The position numbers and the translations under genes were made by a program. Positions 1-5,165 of a DNA stretch of 5,442 nucleotides are shown here, piece after piece. The notes beneath the pieces were generated by a model that was given only the letters and a program-made list of their open reading frames with translations, ran no database searches and was not told where the DNA came from. Each line of letters begins with the position of its first letter. Within the stretch, counting starts at the first letter, position 1. Source of the stretch: an uncultured Planctomycetaceae bacterium (GTDB lineage Bacteria; Planctomycetota; Planctomycetia; Pirellulales; UBA1268). The DNA lies in NCBI GenBank assembly GCA_937900985.1, contig CALCGM010000398.1, positions 1-5,442 on the forward strand, in the 5' to 3' direction.

Positions 1-141
1 ACCGACGACGGCGACGTGCTCGACCGCACCATCTGGCTCGAGCCGAGGCTGCTCATGCACCAAACTTCCCGAACCGTCCAGCGTGGGCCATCGCCAGCAG
101 CATCAGATGCTTCGCTGGAAACATCCCCAGGCCTCCACTGA
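1..141 (+). CDS. C-terminal end of an unrecognised protein (partial, truncated by window start)
   Basis: Frame 1 is open from the first base to a TGA at 139-141, giving 46 residues. The first 20 codons all end in G or C, with a GC-rich first position and a GC-poor second position, which is the normal coding pattern here. The opposite-strand reading of the same bases has the reverse pattern. The visible peptide begins TDDGDVLDRTIWLEPRLLMH, then becomes a Ser/Pro-rich tail. From about position 53 the codon bias disappears, because those bases also encode the C-terminus of the convergent apgM. The tail would therefore be an 89-nt tail-to-tail overlap. No family is recognised. The alternative is a minus-strand gene whose ATG (54-56) overlaps the apgM stop as ATGA; its start would read MSSLGSSQMVRSS, which looks less protein-like. 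Confidence 0.5.
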   Translation, partial: TDDGDVLDRTIWLEPRLLMHQTSRTVQRGPSPAASDASLETSPGLH

Positions 142-1258
142 GGCAGTCTCGCTCACCAAAGTGCTCGCAGGCATCGGTGCGGCAGCTGCTTGCCGAGAGC
201 AGGGTCGGAACCGGATGCCAGGAGTGGCTGCCCAGCTTCGACGGCGTCGAATGGTCACCGGTGACGATCAGCACATCCGGATTGAGGGCCGTGATCCGCG
301 GCAGGGCAGCATCGAGTTCTTCCGTCCGCGCCACCTTCGCGGCGAAGTTGCCGTCTTCGCCGGTGGAGTCGGTGTATTTGAAGTGCAGGAAGAAGAAGTC
401 GTAGTCGTTCCAGCAGGCAGCCAGGGTGTCGATCTGCTCGTCGAGCGTCTTTGCTTCACCGACGAGCGTCATCCCCACCAGCCGGGCGAGCCCCTTGTAC
501 ATCGGATAGACGGCGATCGCGGCAGCCTTCAGGCCGTAGAGCGCCTCGTAGCTCGGCAGCGCCGGCCGACTGGCAAAGCCGCGGAGGGTGAGCCCATTGG
601 CCTTCGGCTCGTCGGCGAGGATCTCGCGAGCCTGCCGAACAAACTCGGCAGCGACTTCCGCCGTGCGGGCCGCCGCAGCATCGAGCGGCTGTGGAGCCAG
701 GGGCGGCACACCCACCGCCTGGGGATCGGTGTCGGCCACCCGTCCGTCGAGCCCTTCACCGCGGAAGACCACCACGAAGCGATGCTCCTTCACGGGCTTG
801 ACGAAGGTCTCCACGCCGGGGATCGACACCTTCTGCAGCTTCTCAACGACCTGAAAGCTCTCCTCGGAGGGAATGCGGCCGGCGCGTCGATCGGTGATCA
901 GGCCGTCAGGCCCAAGGGTGCAGAAGTTGCCGCGGGCGGCCACATCGTTTGGCCCCAGCTCAAAGCCAATGCCGGTGGCCTCAAGGGCCCCACGGCCGAT
1001 TTTGAAGGTCAGCGGATCGTAGCCGAAGAGCCCGAGGTGGCCGGGACCCGAGCCAGGGGTGATGCCCGGCAGCACCGGAACGCTCGATCCGAGCACACCC
1101 GCCTTCGCCAGGGCATCGAGATTGGGGGTCGTGGCCGTCTCCAGTTCGGTCAGTCCGCCCGGCTGCTCGGGAAGCCCACCGAGGCCGTCTGCCACGAGCA
1201 TCACGATCTTGGAGCTGTTTTTCTCCGCAAGTTCCCGCACCAGATCGTGTTCGTTCAT
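53..1258 (-). CDS. apgM: 2,3-bisphosphoglycerate-independent phosphoglycerate mutase, archaeal type (ApgM family)
   Basis: This 401-residue protein should interconvert 3-phosphoglycerate and 2-phosphoglycerate in the cytoplasm, using two divalent metals (usually Mn) and a phosphoserine intermediate. Family hallmarks run in order: MLVADGLGGLP with metal-binding Asp24, the catalytic-serine loop TPGSGPGHLGLFGYDP (Ser70), GRGALEATG, DRRAGR, a central lid domain, HFKYTDSTGEDGNF (Asp297, Glu301), and GDHSTPSKLGSHSWHPVP (Asp335, His336, His348). It ends KFGA, as is usual for the family. The open frame extends upstream to 1711, but the ATG at 1258 has a GAGGAG 7 nt before it and gives the normal length of about 400 residues. 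Some bacterial members of this family (COG3635) have been annotated as a predicted functional analogue of homoserine kinase; no threonine gene lies nearby, so mutase is the safer call. The gene is divergent from the isomerase-like gene at 1406. Confidence 0.93.
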   Translation of the reverse strand: MNEHDLVRELAEKNSSKIVMLVADGLGGLPEQPGGLTELETATTPNLDALAKAGVLGSSVPVLPGITPGSGPGHLGLFGYDPLTFKIGRGALEATGIGFELGPNDVAARGNFCTLGPDGLITDRRAGRIPSEESFQVVEKLQKVSIPGVETFVKPVKEHRFVVVFRGEGLDGRVADTDPQAVGVPPLAPQPLDAAAARTAEVAAEFVRQAREILADEPKANGLTLRGFASRPALPSYEALYGLKAAAIAVYPMYKGLARLVGMTLVGEAKTLDEQIDTLAACWNDYDFFFLHFKYTDSTGEDGNFAAKVARTEELDAALPRITALNPDVLIVTGDHSTPSKLGSHSWHPVPTLLSASSCRTDACEHFGERDCLSGGLGMFPAKHLMLLAMAHAGRFGKFGA

Positions 1259-1265
1259 GGTCAAA

Positions 1266-1271
1266 CTCCTC
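1266..1271 (-). promoter_or_regulatory. Shine-Dalgarno site of apgM
   Basis: Read on the minus strand the bases are GAGGAG, 7 nt before the ATG at 1258-1256. This decides the start codon, since the frame stays open for another 151 codons upstream. Confidence 0.8.
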
Positions 1272-1405
1272 AGCAGGGCAGGCCTGGCGGCCCGCAGACA
1301 CGGTATCGTCATTCGTTTGGCGGAGTGTTGCCCTTGCGGCCCCACGCCGTCAATCGTGGCTCCGGGAATCCGCGCCTCCACCCACTGTTTGCTCACCGCT
1401 CCCGC

Positions 1406-2500
1406 ATGAGTGTTCTCCGCCCCAAGCCACCGGAAGACCCGATCTCGCTCCAGCTCGGGCCGCTCGCCGCAGCCGCCAGCGAACCGCTCGCACGGCTCAG
1501 CCCGCTTTCCCGGCAGCCCGCTGCCGCCGGGCTCCAGCCGGAGCAGCTTCTCGATGCCTACATGCGGGATCGGCCGGCAAGCGAGCTCTTTCGGGCCCTG
1601 GCCACCGCCCGGGAGCTGCGGGAGGCGGTGGATGCCGTGGTGGTGGTCTGCGAAGAACCGCTCGGCCACGCCATCCAAGGGCTTTTCGAGACCTGCTGCC
1701 ATCCGTTTCACAACGCGCTCTCACGGGGTGAGCGGGGGGGCCGCCCCCGGCTGTTCTTCGATGTTGGCCCTCCCGATTCCGATCGAACTGCTGGCCTCCT
1801 CGACCTCCGAGCGGCTGCTCGCGGCACCGACCTGCTCGACCGCTGGGGCGTGGTCCGCATCGTCGCCGGCGATGAGGCCACCGGCAGCAGCCAGGCCGCT
1901 GCCGGGCCCACCGATGGGCAACCGCTCGCCGCAGGCCGTGTGGAAGATGCCAGCGGCCTGCCCATTGCCGTCGGCCCCAGCCTCCTGCTGACGGCGGCAG
2001 CCGGACCGTGCGGGGATGTGTTTACGCCCGCCCTGCTGATCACCGCTTCGCTCGCGGGCATCGACGTGGTGCGATTCCTCAGCGGCGGTGTGGCGATGCT
2101 GCGACGGTTTGTGGAGGCCTCTCCCGAGAGCAATCCGCCGCTGCTGCTCGCCGCTGCCATGTGGGCGGTCGCCGCTGCACCGCAGCCGGTCCACCTGTCG
2201 CTCGACACCACACGCGTCCACGCAGCCACGCCCCTGGCCCGCTGGTGGGCGAGCCCGTTCGGCACCGCCTGCGGGCTCGCCACGGCTCACCTGCAGCATG
2301 GCTGCCTGCTCACGGTTGGCCAGCCGCGACGGGGCAGCCTGCCTCCGCCATCGCCGGGCACGCACGAGCCGGTCCCGCCGCCAACGCCCCCTCCGCTCTC
2401 GATCGACCTGCCGCGACTCGACGAACACACCGTCGGCCAGCTGCTCGCCATGCGGCTGCTCGCGCTCCGCATCCTCACCCTCCAGGCAGCTGAGGCTTGA
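1406..2500 (+). CDS. Glucose-6-phosphate isomerase-like protein, probably catalytically inactive
   Basis: This 364-residue protein lines up with planctomycete-type phosphoglucose isomerases as I know them. Residues 68-80 match the start of the sugar-isomerase domain. Residues 93-115 (LFETCCHPFHNALSRGERGG onward) match a conserved stretch. LDRWGVV (144-150), VFTPALLITASLAGIDV (205-221), GGVAMLRRF (227-235), NPP (243-245) and LPRLDEHTVGQL (335-346) follow in family order. The functional motifs do not match: the Gly-Gly-Ser loop reads CEEP (82-85), the S-x-S-G-T phosphate loop after LDRWGVV is unrecognisable, the G-G-R-[FY]-S signature reads GPCGD (200-204), and the chain ends soon after the RLDEH helix, before the terminal Q-x-G-V-E-x-x-K lysine motif. 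Length is well below the usual 450-550. A Pro-rich linker spans 312-330. The frame is intact with normal codon bias, so it looks like a maintained pseudoenzyme rather than a decaying gene. No Shine-Dalgarno precedes the ATG, which is chosen from the family-like N-terminus and the distance to apgM. Confidence 0.75.
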   Translation: MSVLRPKPPEDPISLQLGPLAAAASEPLARLSPLSRQPAAAGLQPEQLLDAYMRDRPASELFRALATARELREAVDAVVVVCEEPLGHAIQGLFETCCHPFHNALSRGERGGRPRLFFDVGPPDSDRTAGLLDLRAAARGTDLLDRWGVVRIVAGDEATGSSQAAAGPTDGQPLAAGRVEDASGLPIAVGPSLLLTAAAGPCGDVFTPALLITASLAGIDVVRFLSGGVAMLRRFVEASPESNPPLLLAAAMWAVAAAPQPVHLSLDTTRVHAATPLARWWASPFGTACGLATAHLQHGCLLTVGQPRRGSLPPPSPGTHEPVPPPTPPPLSIDLPRLDEHTVGQLLAMRLLALRILTLQAAEA

Positions 2501-2549
2501 AAACCGCCGGCCAATGGCCAACGATGCCTGCTCGCCCCCATTGCTCGCA

Positions 2550-2554
2550 GAGGA
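2550..2554 (+). promoter_or_regulatory. Shine-Dalgarno site of the UPF0173-type hydrolase
   Basis: GAGGA lies 8 nt before the ATG at 2563. It selects that start over the in-frame TTG at 2497, which overlaps the upstream stop, and the in-frame ATG at 2524. Neither of those would add recognisable family sequence. Confidence 0.75.
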
Positions 2555-2562
2555 ACACCGCC

Positions 2563-3249
2563 ATGCCGATCACCCTCACCTGGACGGGTCATGCCACCTG
2601 GCTCATCGACACCTCAGCCGGACGGATCGTGGTCGACCCCTTCTTCGACGACTGCCCGACCGCGTCGATGAAGGCTGCGGAAGTTGAGTGTCGCGCGATT
2701 CTGATCACCCACGCCCACTTCGATCACATCGCCGATGCCGCAGCGATCGCTAAGCAGAACCGGGCCCAGGTTGTCTGCAACTTTGAAATCTCGCAGTGGC
2801 TGGGCAAGCAGGGCGTGGGCAATGTCCAGCCCTGCAACCATGGCGGACGCGTGGCGATCCCCGGCGGCACGTCGAAGATGGAGATCGCCTTCCACTCATC
2901 GGGCCTCCCCGACGGCTCATACGGCGGCAACCCGGCCGGCTTCCTGCTCGACATTGACGGCGTGCGGCTCTACGTGGCCGGCGATACCTCGCTCTTCTCC
3001 GACATGGAGCGGATCGGCCGGGCGGGCCTCAACGCGGCGATCCTGCCGATTGGCGACGTGTTTACGATGGGCCCCGAAGATTCCGTCGAAGCGACCCGTC
3101 TGCTGGCGCCGAAGGTGGTGCTGCCGTGCCACTATGGCACCTGGCCTCCGATCGAGCAGGATCCCCAGGCCTGGGCCGAGATGATTCGCCAGGGATCCTC
3201 AGCAGAGCCACGGGTGCTGGCAGTCGGTGAATCGACCTCGATCGGCTGA
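2563..3249 (+). CDS. Metal-dependent hydrolase, metallo-beta-lactamase fold (UPF0173 / YtkL type)
   Basis: This 228-residue cytoplasmic protein has the length and layout of the UPF0173 hydrolases. It opens with TWTGHAT (6-12) and DPFF (25-28). The metal-binding motif HAHFDH is at residues 50-55 (His50, His52, Asp54, His55). CNHGG (91-95) follows, then GDTSLFSDM (140-148) with bridging Asp141, and LPCHYGTW (187-194) with the last ligand His190. All expected zinc or di-metal ligands are present, so it should be active. The physiological substrate of this family is not established; no specific reaction is assigned. There is no signal peptide. It starts 62 nt after the isomerase-like gene with no evident terminator between, so the two probably share a transcript. 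It ends 7 nt before the stop of the convergent Rieske gene. Confidence 0.9.
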   Translation: MPITLTWTGHATWLIDTSAGRIVVDPFFDDCPTASMKAAEVECRAILITHAHFDHIADAAAIAKQNRAQVVCNFEISQWLGKQGVGNVQPCNHGGRVAIPGGTSKMEIAFHSSGLPDGSYGGNPAGFLLDIDGVRLYVAGDTSLFSDMERIGRAGLNAAILPIGDVFTMGPEDSVEATRLLAPKVVLPCHYGTWPPIEQDPQAWAEMIRQGSSAEPRVLAVGESTSIG

Positions 3250-3260
3250 GGCCGGCTCAG
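3246..3260. terminator. Possible short bidirectional terminator hairpin at the convergent junction
   Basis: CTGAG (3246-3250) and CTCAG (3256-3260) form a perfect 5-bp inverted repeat with a 5-nt loop, covering both stop codons of the convergent genes. A competing pairing is GGCTG (3244-3248) with CAGCC (3262-3266). There is no T tract on either strand, so a classical intrinsic terminator is not shown. Confidence 0.25.
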
Positions 3261-3583
3261 GCAGCCGGTGGCGTCACCTTGGCCTCGATCACATCGCCAG
3301 AAACCCGGACCTCAAAGACCTCGACCTTCAGGTTCGGATTGTCGCACCAGCTGCCATCCTCCAGGCGAAACCGCCAGGCATGCCAGGGGCAGGTGACCAC
3401 GCCATCGGTCATCGGACCGCTGCCGAGCGAGGCCCCCATGTGCGGGCAGAGGTCGTCGATCGCGTGATACCGCTGGCCGTCGTTGAACACCGCCACGATC
3501 CGCCCAGCCACCTCACAGACCTTGCTGCCCCCAGCGGGAATCTCGCCAACCCGGGCAACAGGATGAAAGGCTGCGTCAGTCAT
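3257..3583 (-). CDS. Small Rieske [2Fe-2S] protein (NirD / dioxygenase-ferredoxin type)
   Basis: This 108-residue protein is essentially one Rieske domain. The cluster motif C-x-H (Cys46, His48 in CPHMGA) is followed after 16 residues by C-x2-H (Cys65, His68 in CPWHAWRF). That spacing is typical of the Rieske ferredoxins and NirD-like subunits rather than the cytochrome bc1 proteins. The N-terminal part (VGEIPAGGSKVCEVAG, AVFNDGQRYHAIDD) also fits. There is no signal peptide or membrane anchor, so it is a soluble cytoplasmic electron carrier or a small redox subunit. No oxygenase, nitrite reductase or ferredoxin reductase gene is adjacent, so its partner is unknown. The ATG at 3583 gives the family's normal N-terminus; only a weak GAGA lies upstream. 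It is divergent from the HAD gene across 88 nt and nearly abuts the convergent hydrolase gene. Confidence 0.9.
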   Translation of the reverse strand: MTDAAFHPVARVGEIPAGGSKVCEVAGRIVAVFNDGQRYHAIDDLCPHMGASLGSGPMTDGVVTCPWHAWRFRLEDGSWCDNPNLKVEVFEVRVSGDVIEAKVTPPAA

Positions 3584-3634
3584 GGGCGTCTCAGCGAGGG
3601 CAGGGAAGGGGGGAATCGTCGCCGTTGCAGCTGC

Positions 3635-3664
3635 TTACGATCACCTGTCGGTGCATGGTAGCCT
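3635..3664 (+). promoter_or_regulatory. Candidate promoter of the HAD hydrolase gene, leaderless arrangement
   Basis: A -35-like TTACGA (3635-3640) and a -10-like TAGCCT (3659-3664) are separated by 18 nt. The -10 box ends 7 nt before the ATG at 3672, where transcription would be expected to begin. No Shine-Dalgarno lies between. This is inferred from resemblance to sigma-70-type boxes and from the similar arrangement upstream of 4655. Confidence 0.4.
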
Positions 3665-3671
3665 ATCGGCC

Positions 3672-4556
3672 ATGACTCGCATGCTCCCGCGGCTCCTCGC
3701 GATCGACATCGACGGCACGCTCACCACGCCCCAGCACGACATCTCCGACCGCACCGCTGCCGCAGTCGGAGAGGCCATCGCTGCCGGCATCCAGGTGGTG
3801 CTGGCAACAGGCCGCCGCTACCGGGATTCCCTCTGGGCTGCTGAGCGACTGGGCGTGACGCTGCCGCTGATCACCACAGCCGGCGCCCTGATCAAAGATC
3901 CGACCCACCACACCACGCAGTTCCGTGCGGCCTTCGCCGACGGTGTGCTGGAGGGCGTGCTGGGGTTGATCGATGCTGCCGGCCACGAGGCGATCGTCTA
4001 CACCGACAGTTTCAGCGACGGCTTTGACTTCCACTGCCGCGGCTTTGAGATCGGCAGCGAGGGGCTCCGCAGCTACCTCGCTTCCAACCGATCGCTGGCC
4101 CGCCTCACGCCAACGCTCCATCAGCAGCCGCCGGCCGACAGCTTCGCTGCCTTCTGCATGGGGCCCGAGCCCGCCATGCTCGAGCTCGAAGCGGCGATTT
4201 CGGCCTCGTTCGGCGAGGCCACGAGCGTGCATGTGATGCGGAGCCCGCGGTATCGCGGCTCCCTCTGCGAGATCGCACCAGCCGGCGTGACCAAGTGGTC
4301 TGGCATCCAGCAGCTGGCGGCCGCCTTCGGGATTTCGGCAGCCGACATCTGGGCCGTCGGCGACGACGTCAACGACCTGCCGATGCTTCGCAACGCCGGC
4401 CTCGGCATTGCGATGGGCAACGCCGATCGGCGGGTGCAAGACGCAGCCGATCGGGTGACCGCAGCCAACGATGCCGACGGGCTTGCAGTCCTGATCGAAG
4501 AACTGCTTGGCGTGCCGCAGCCAGAGGGGCAGCGGACGGCGGGCAGCGGGGGCTGA
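3672..4556 (+). CDS. HAD-superfamily hydrolase, Cof type (sugar-phosphate phosphatase-like)
   Basis: This 294-residue protein carries all four HAD motifs. Motif I is AIDIDGT, with nucleophile Asp12 and general acid Asp14. Motif II is ATGRR with Thr46. Motif III is GVTKWSG with Lys208. Motif IV is GDDVNDLPML with Asp231, Asp232, Asn234 and Asp235. The segment of about 125 residues between motifs II and III has the length of a C2 cap, and the phrase GVTK-x-x-G followed by GDDVNDLPM is typical of the Cof/YbiV/YidA group. These are cytoplasmic Mg-dependent phosphatases, often acting on sugar phosphates or nucleotide-type cofactors; the substrate cannot be read from sequence. The frame is open back to 3582, but ATG 3672 matches the family N-terminus; ATG 3681 is a second option. 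The last 15 or so residues, rich in Gly, Ser and Gln, look like a disordered tail. Confidence 0.92.
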   Translation: MTRMLPRLLAIDIDGTLTTPQHDISDRTAAAVGEAIAAGIQVVLATGRRYRDSLWAAERLGVTLPLITTAGALIKDPTHHTTQFRAAFADGVLEGVLGLIDAAGHEAIVYTDSFSDGFDFHCRGFEIGSEGLRSYLASNRSLARLTPTLHQQPPADSFAAFCMGPEPAMLELEAAISASFGEATSVHVMRSPRYRGSLCEIAPAGVTKWSGIQQLAAAFGISAADIWAVGDDVNDLPMLRNAGLGIAMGNADRRVQDAADRVTAANDADGLAVLIEELLGVPQPEGQRTAGSGG

Positions 4557-4580
4557 CTGCTTGCCCTGTCTGCGCCGTCC

Positions 4581-4596
4581 CCCTGCACCACCAGGG
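4581..4596. terminator. Weak hairpin in the gap after the HAD gene
   Basis: CCCTG (4581-4585) and CAGGG (4592-4596) form a 5-bp stem with a 6-nt loop, in the 98-nt gap between the HAD gene and the next promoter-like sequence. There is no T tract on either side, so a terminator role is only suggested by position. Confidence 0.2.
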
Positions 4597-4616
4597 ATCG
4601 CCGACGCCGACCGGGT

Positions 4617-4645
4617 TTGCTGCGAGAGGTGGGTTTCCCTACCCT
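4617..4645 (+). promoter_or_regulatory. Candidate promoter of the two-gene unit starting at 4655, leaderless arrangement
   Basis: TTGCTG (4617-4622) and TACCCT (4640-4645) are separated by exactly 17 nt, the optimal sigma-70 spacing. The -10 box ends 9 nt before the ATG at 4655, so the transcript would begin within about three bases of the start codon. No Shine-Dalgarno is present close to the ATG. Confidence 0.5.
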
Positions 4646-4654
4646 CTGCCCGCC

Positions 4655-5164
4655 ATGGACTACCGCATCCACAAGCCCCAGCCTCGCTGTGCCAGCACCG
4701 ACCGGCCTTTGACCGCCGGCGAGCCGTTCTACTCTGCGCTTGTCCGTCAGGACGGGGGGATCGTCAGGCTCGACCTCGCCGCTGAGGCGTGGCAGGGCCC
4801 TCCCGAGTCGAGCCTCGCCTGGTGGCGATCGACGATGCCTGCCGAGGATGCCAAACCGACGCTCGCGCCTGTCGACGCCCTGCTCGATCTGCTCGAGCAG
4901 CTCGAGGGCAACGCGACCGATGCGGCCCTGAGGTATCTGCTCGCGCTCGTGCTGGTGCGTCGCCGGGTGCTGAAAATCATCGACGCCAGCGATGACGACG
5001 AGGCTGGGTCTGCAAGCGGCGGCTCGGAAGCCGGCGTGTTGGCCCTGAACTGTCGCCGACGTGGAACCGACTACCAGATTCCCATCACACCCCCGACACG
5101 GAACGAAACCGAGGGGCTCGAGGAGCGGCTGACATCGCTGCTCTGGGCGGGGGAGGCTGCCTGA
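4655..5164 (+). CDS. Conserved hypothetical protein, probably planctomycete-specific
   Basis: The product has 169 residues. The N-terminus contains RCASTDRPLTAGEPFYSALV, a variant of a C-x-x-T-G-R-x-L / G-E-x-F-Y-S pattern I recall from planctomycete hypothetical proteins. The phrase AEAWQGPPE (43-51) also fits that pattern. Residues 74-84 form an amphipathic Leu/Glu-rich helix. Residues 92-109 (LRYLLALVLVRRRVLKII) are hydrophobic and then basic, more likely a buried helix than a membrane span. An Asp/Ser/Gly-rich loop follows (110-124), then LNCRRRGTDYQIP (131-143), which echoes the first Cys motif. The two single cysteines, Cys12 and Cys133, each open a turn-like segment and might face each other; a complete zinc site is not visible. 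No enzyme family is recognised and no function is assigned. The ATG is supported by the promoter-like boxes just upstream. The next gene starts one base after its stop, so the two are very probably co-expressed. Confidence 0.8.
   Translation: MDYRIHKPQPRCASTDRPLTAGEPFYSALVRQDGGIVRLDLAAEAWQGPPESSLAWWRSTMPAEDAKPTLAPVDALLDLLEQLEGNATDAALRYLLALVLVRRRVLKIIDASDDDEAGSASGGSEAGVLALNCRRRGTDYQIPITPPTRNETEGLEERLTSLLWAGEAA
5152..5156 (+). promoter_or_regulatory. Shine-Dalgarno site of the exported protein gene
   Basis: GGAGG, within a longer purine run starting at 5149, lies 9 nt before the ATG at 5166 and inside the last codons of the upstream gene. With only one base between stop and start, translational coupling is likely. 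Confidence 0.65.
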
Positions 5165-5165
5165 G

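Noticed and set aside
1279..1286. CAGGCCTG palindrome in the apgM / isomerase-like gap
   Set aside because: A single 8-bp palindrome in GC-rich DNA, without a second copy or nearby promoter boxes, is not enough to call an operator.
83..1405. Plus-strand open frame continuous with the isomerase-like gene, which would make an 805-residue protein
   Set aside because: This part lies antisense to apgM, which has complete family motifs and a Shine-Dalgarno. The translated stretch has no recognisable domain.
1259..1711. N-terminal extension of apgM by 151 residues
   Set aside because: It runs antisense over the isomerase-like gene, is not family-like, and a strong GAGGAG sits before the internal ATG at 1258.
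1734..1740. Frameshift at the G7 tract as the cause of the degenerate isomerase
   Set aside because: Family-like sequence is in the same frame directly before and after the tract, so no frameshift is needed.
1708..2521. Minus-strand open frames of 191 and 266 residues
   Set aside because: They are shadows of the isomerase-like gene: Arg/Ser/Gly-rich, without motifs, and without a start context.
3227..3661. Plus-strand open frame opposite the Rieske gene
   Set aside because: The minus strand encodes an intact Rieske cluster motif, and the plus frame has no domain.
3663..4439. Minus-strand open frame of 258 residues opposite the HAD gene
   Set aside because: All four HAD motifs are on the plus strand; the antisense translation has no recognisable family features.
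4541..4566. Hairpin GGGCA/TGCCC with inner CAGC/GCTG at the HAD stop codon
   Set aside because: The stems are short, the loop is large, part lies in coding sequence, and there is no T tract; such pairings are expected by chance at this GC content.
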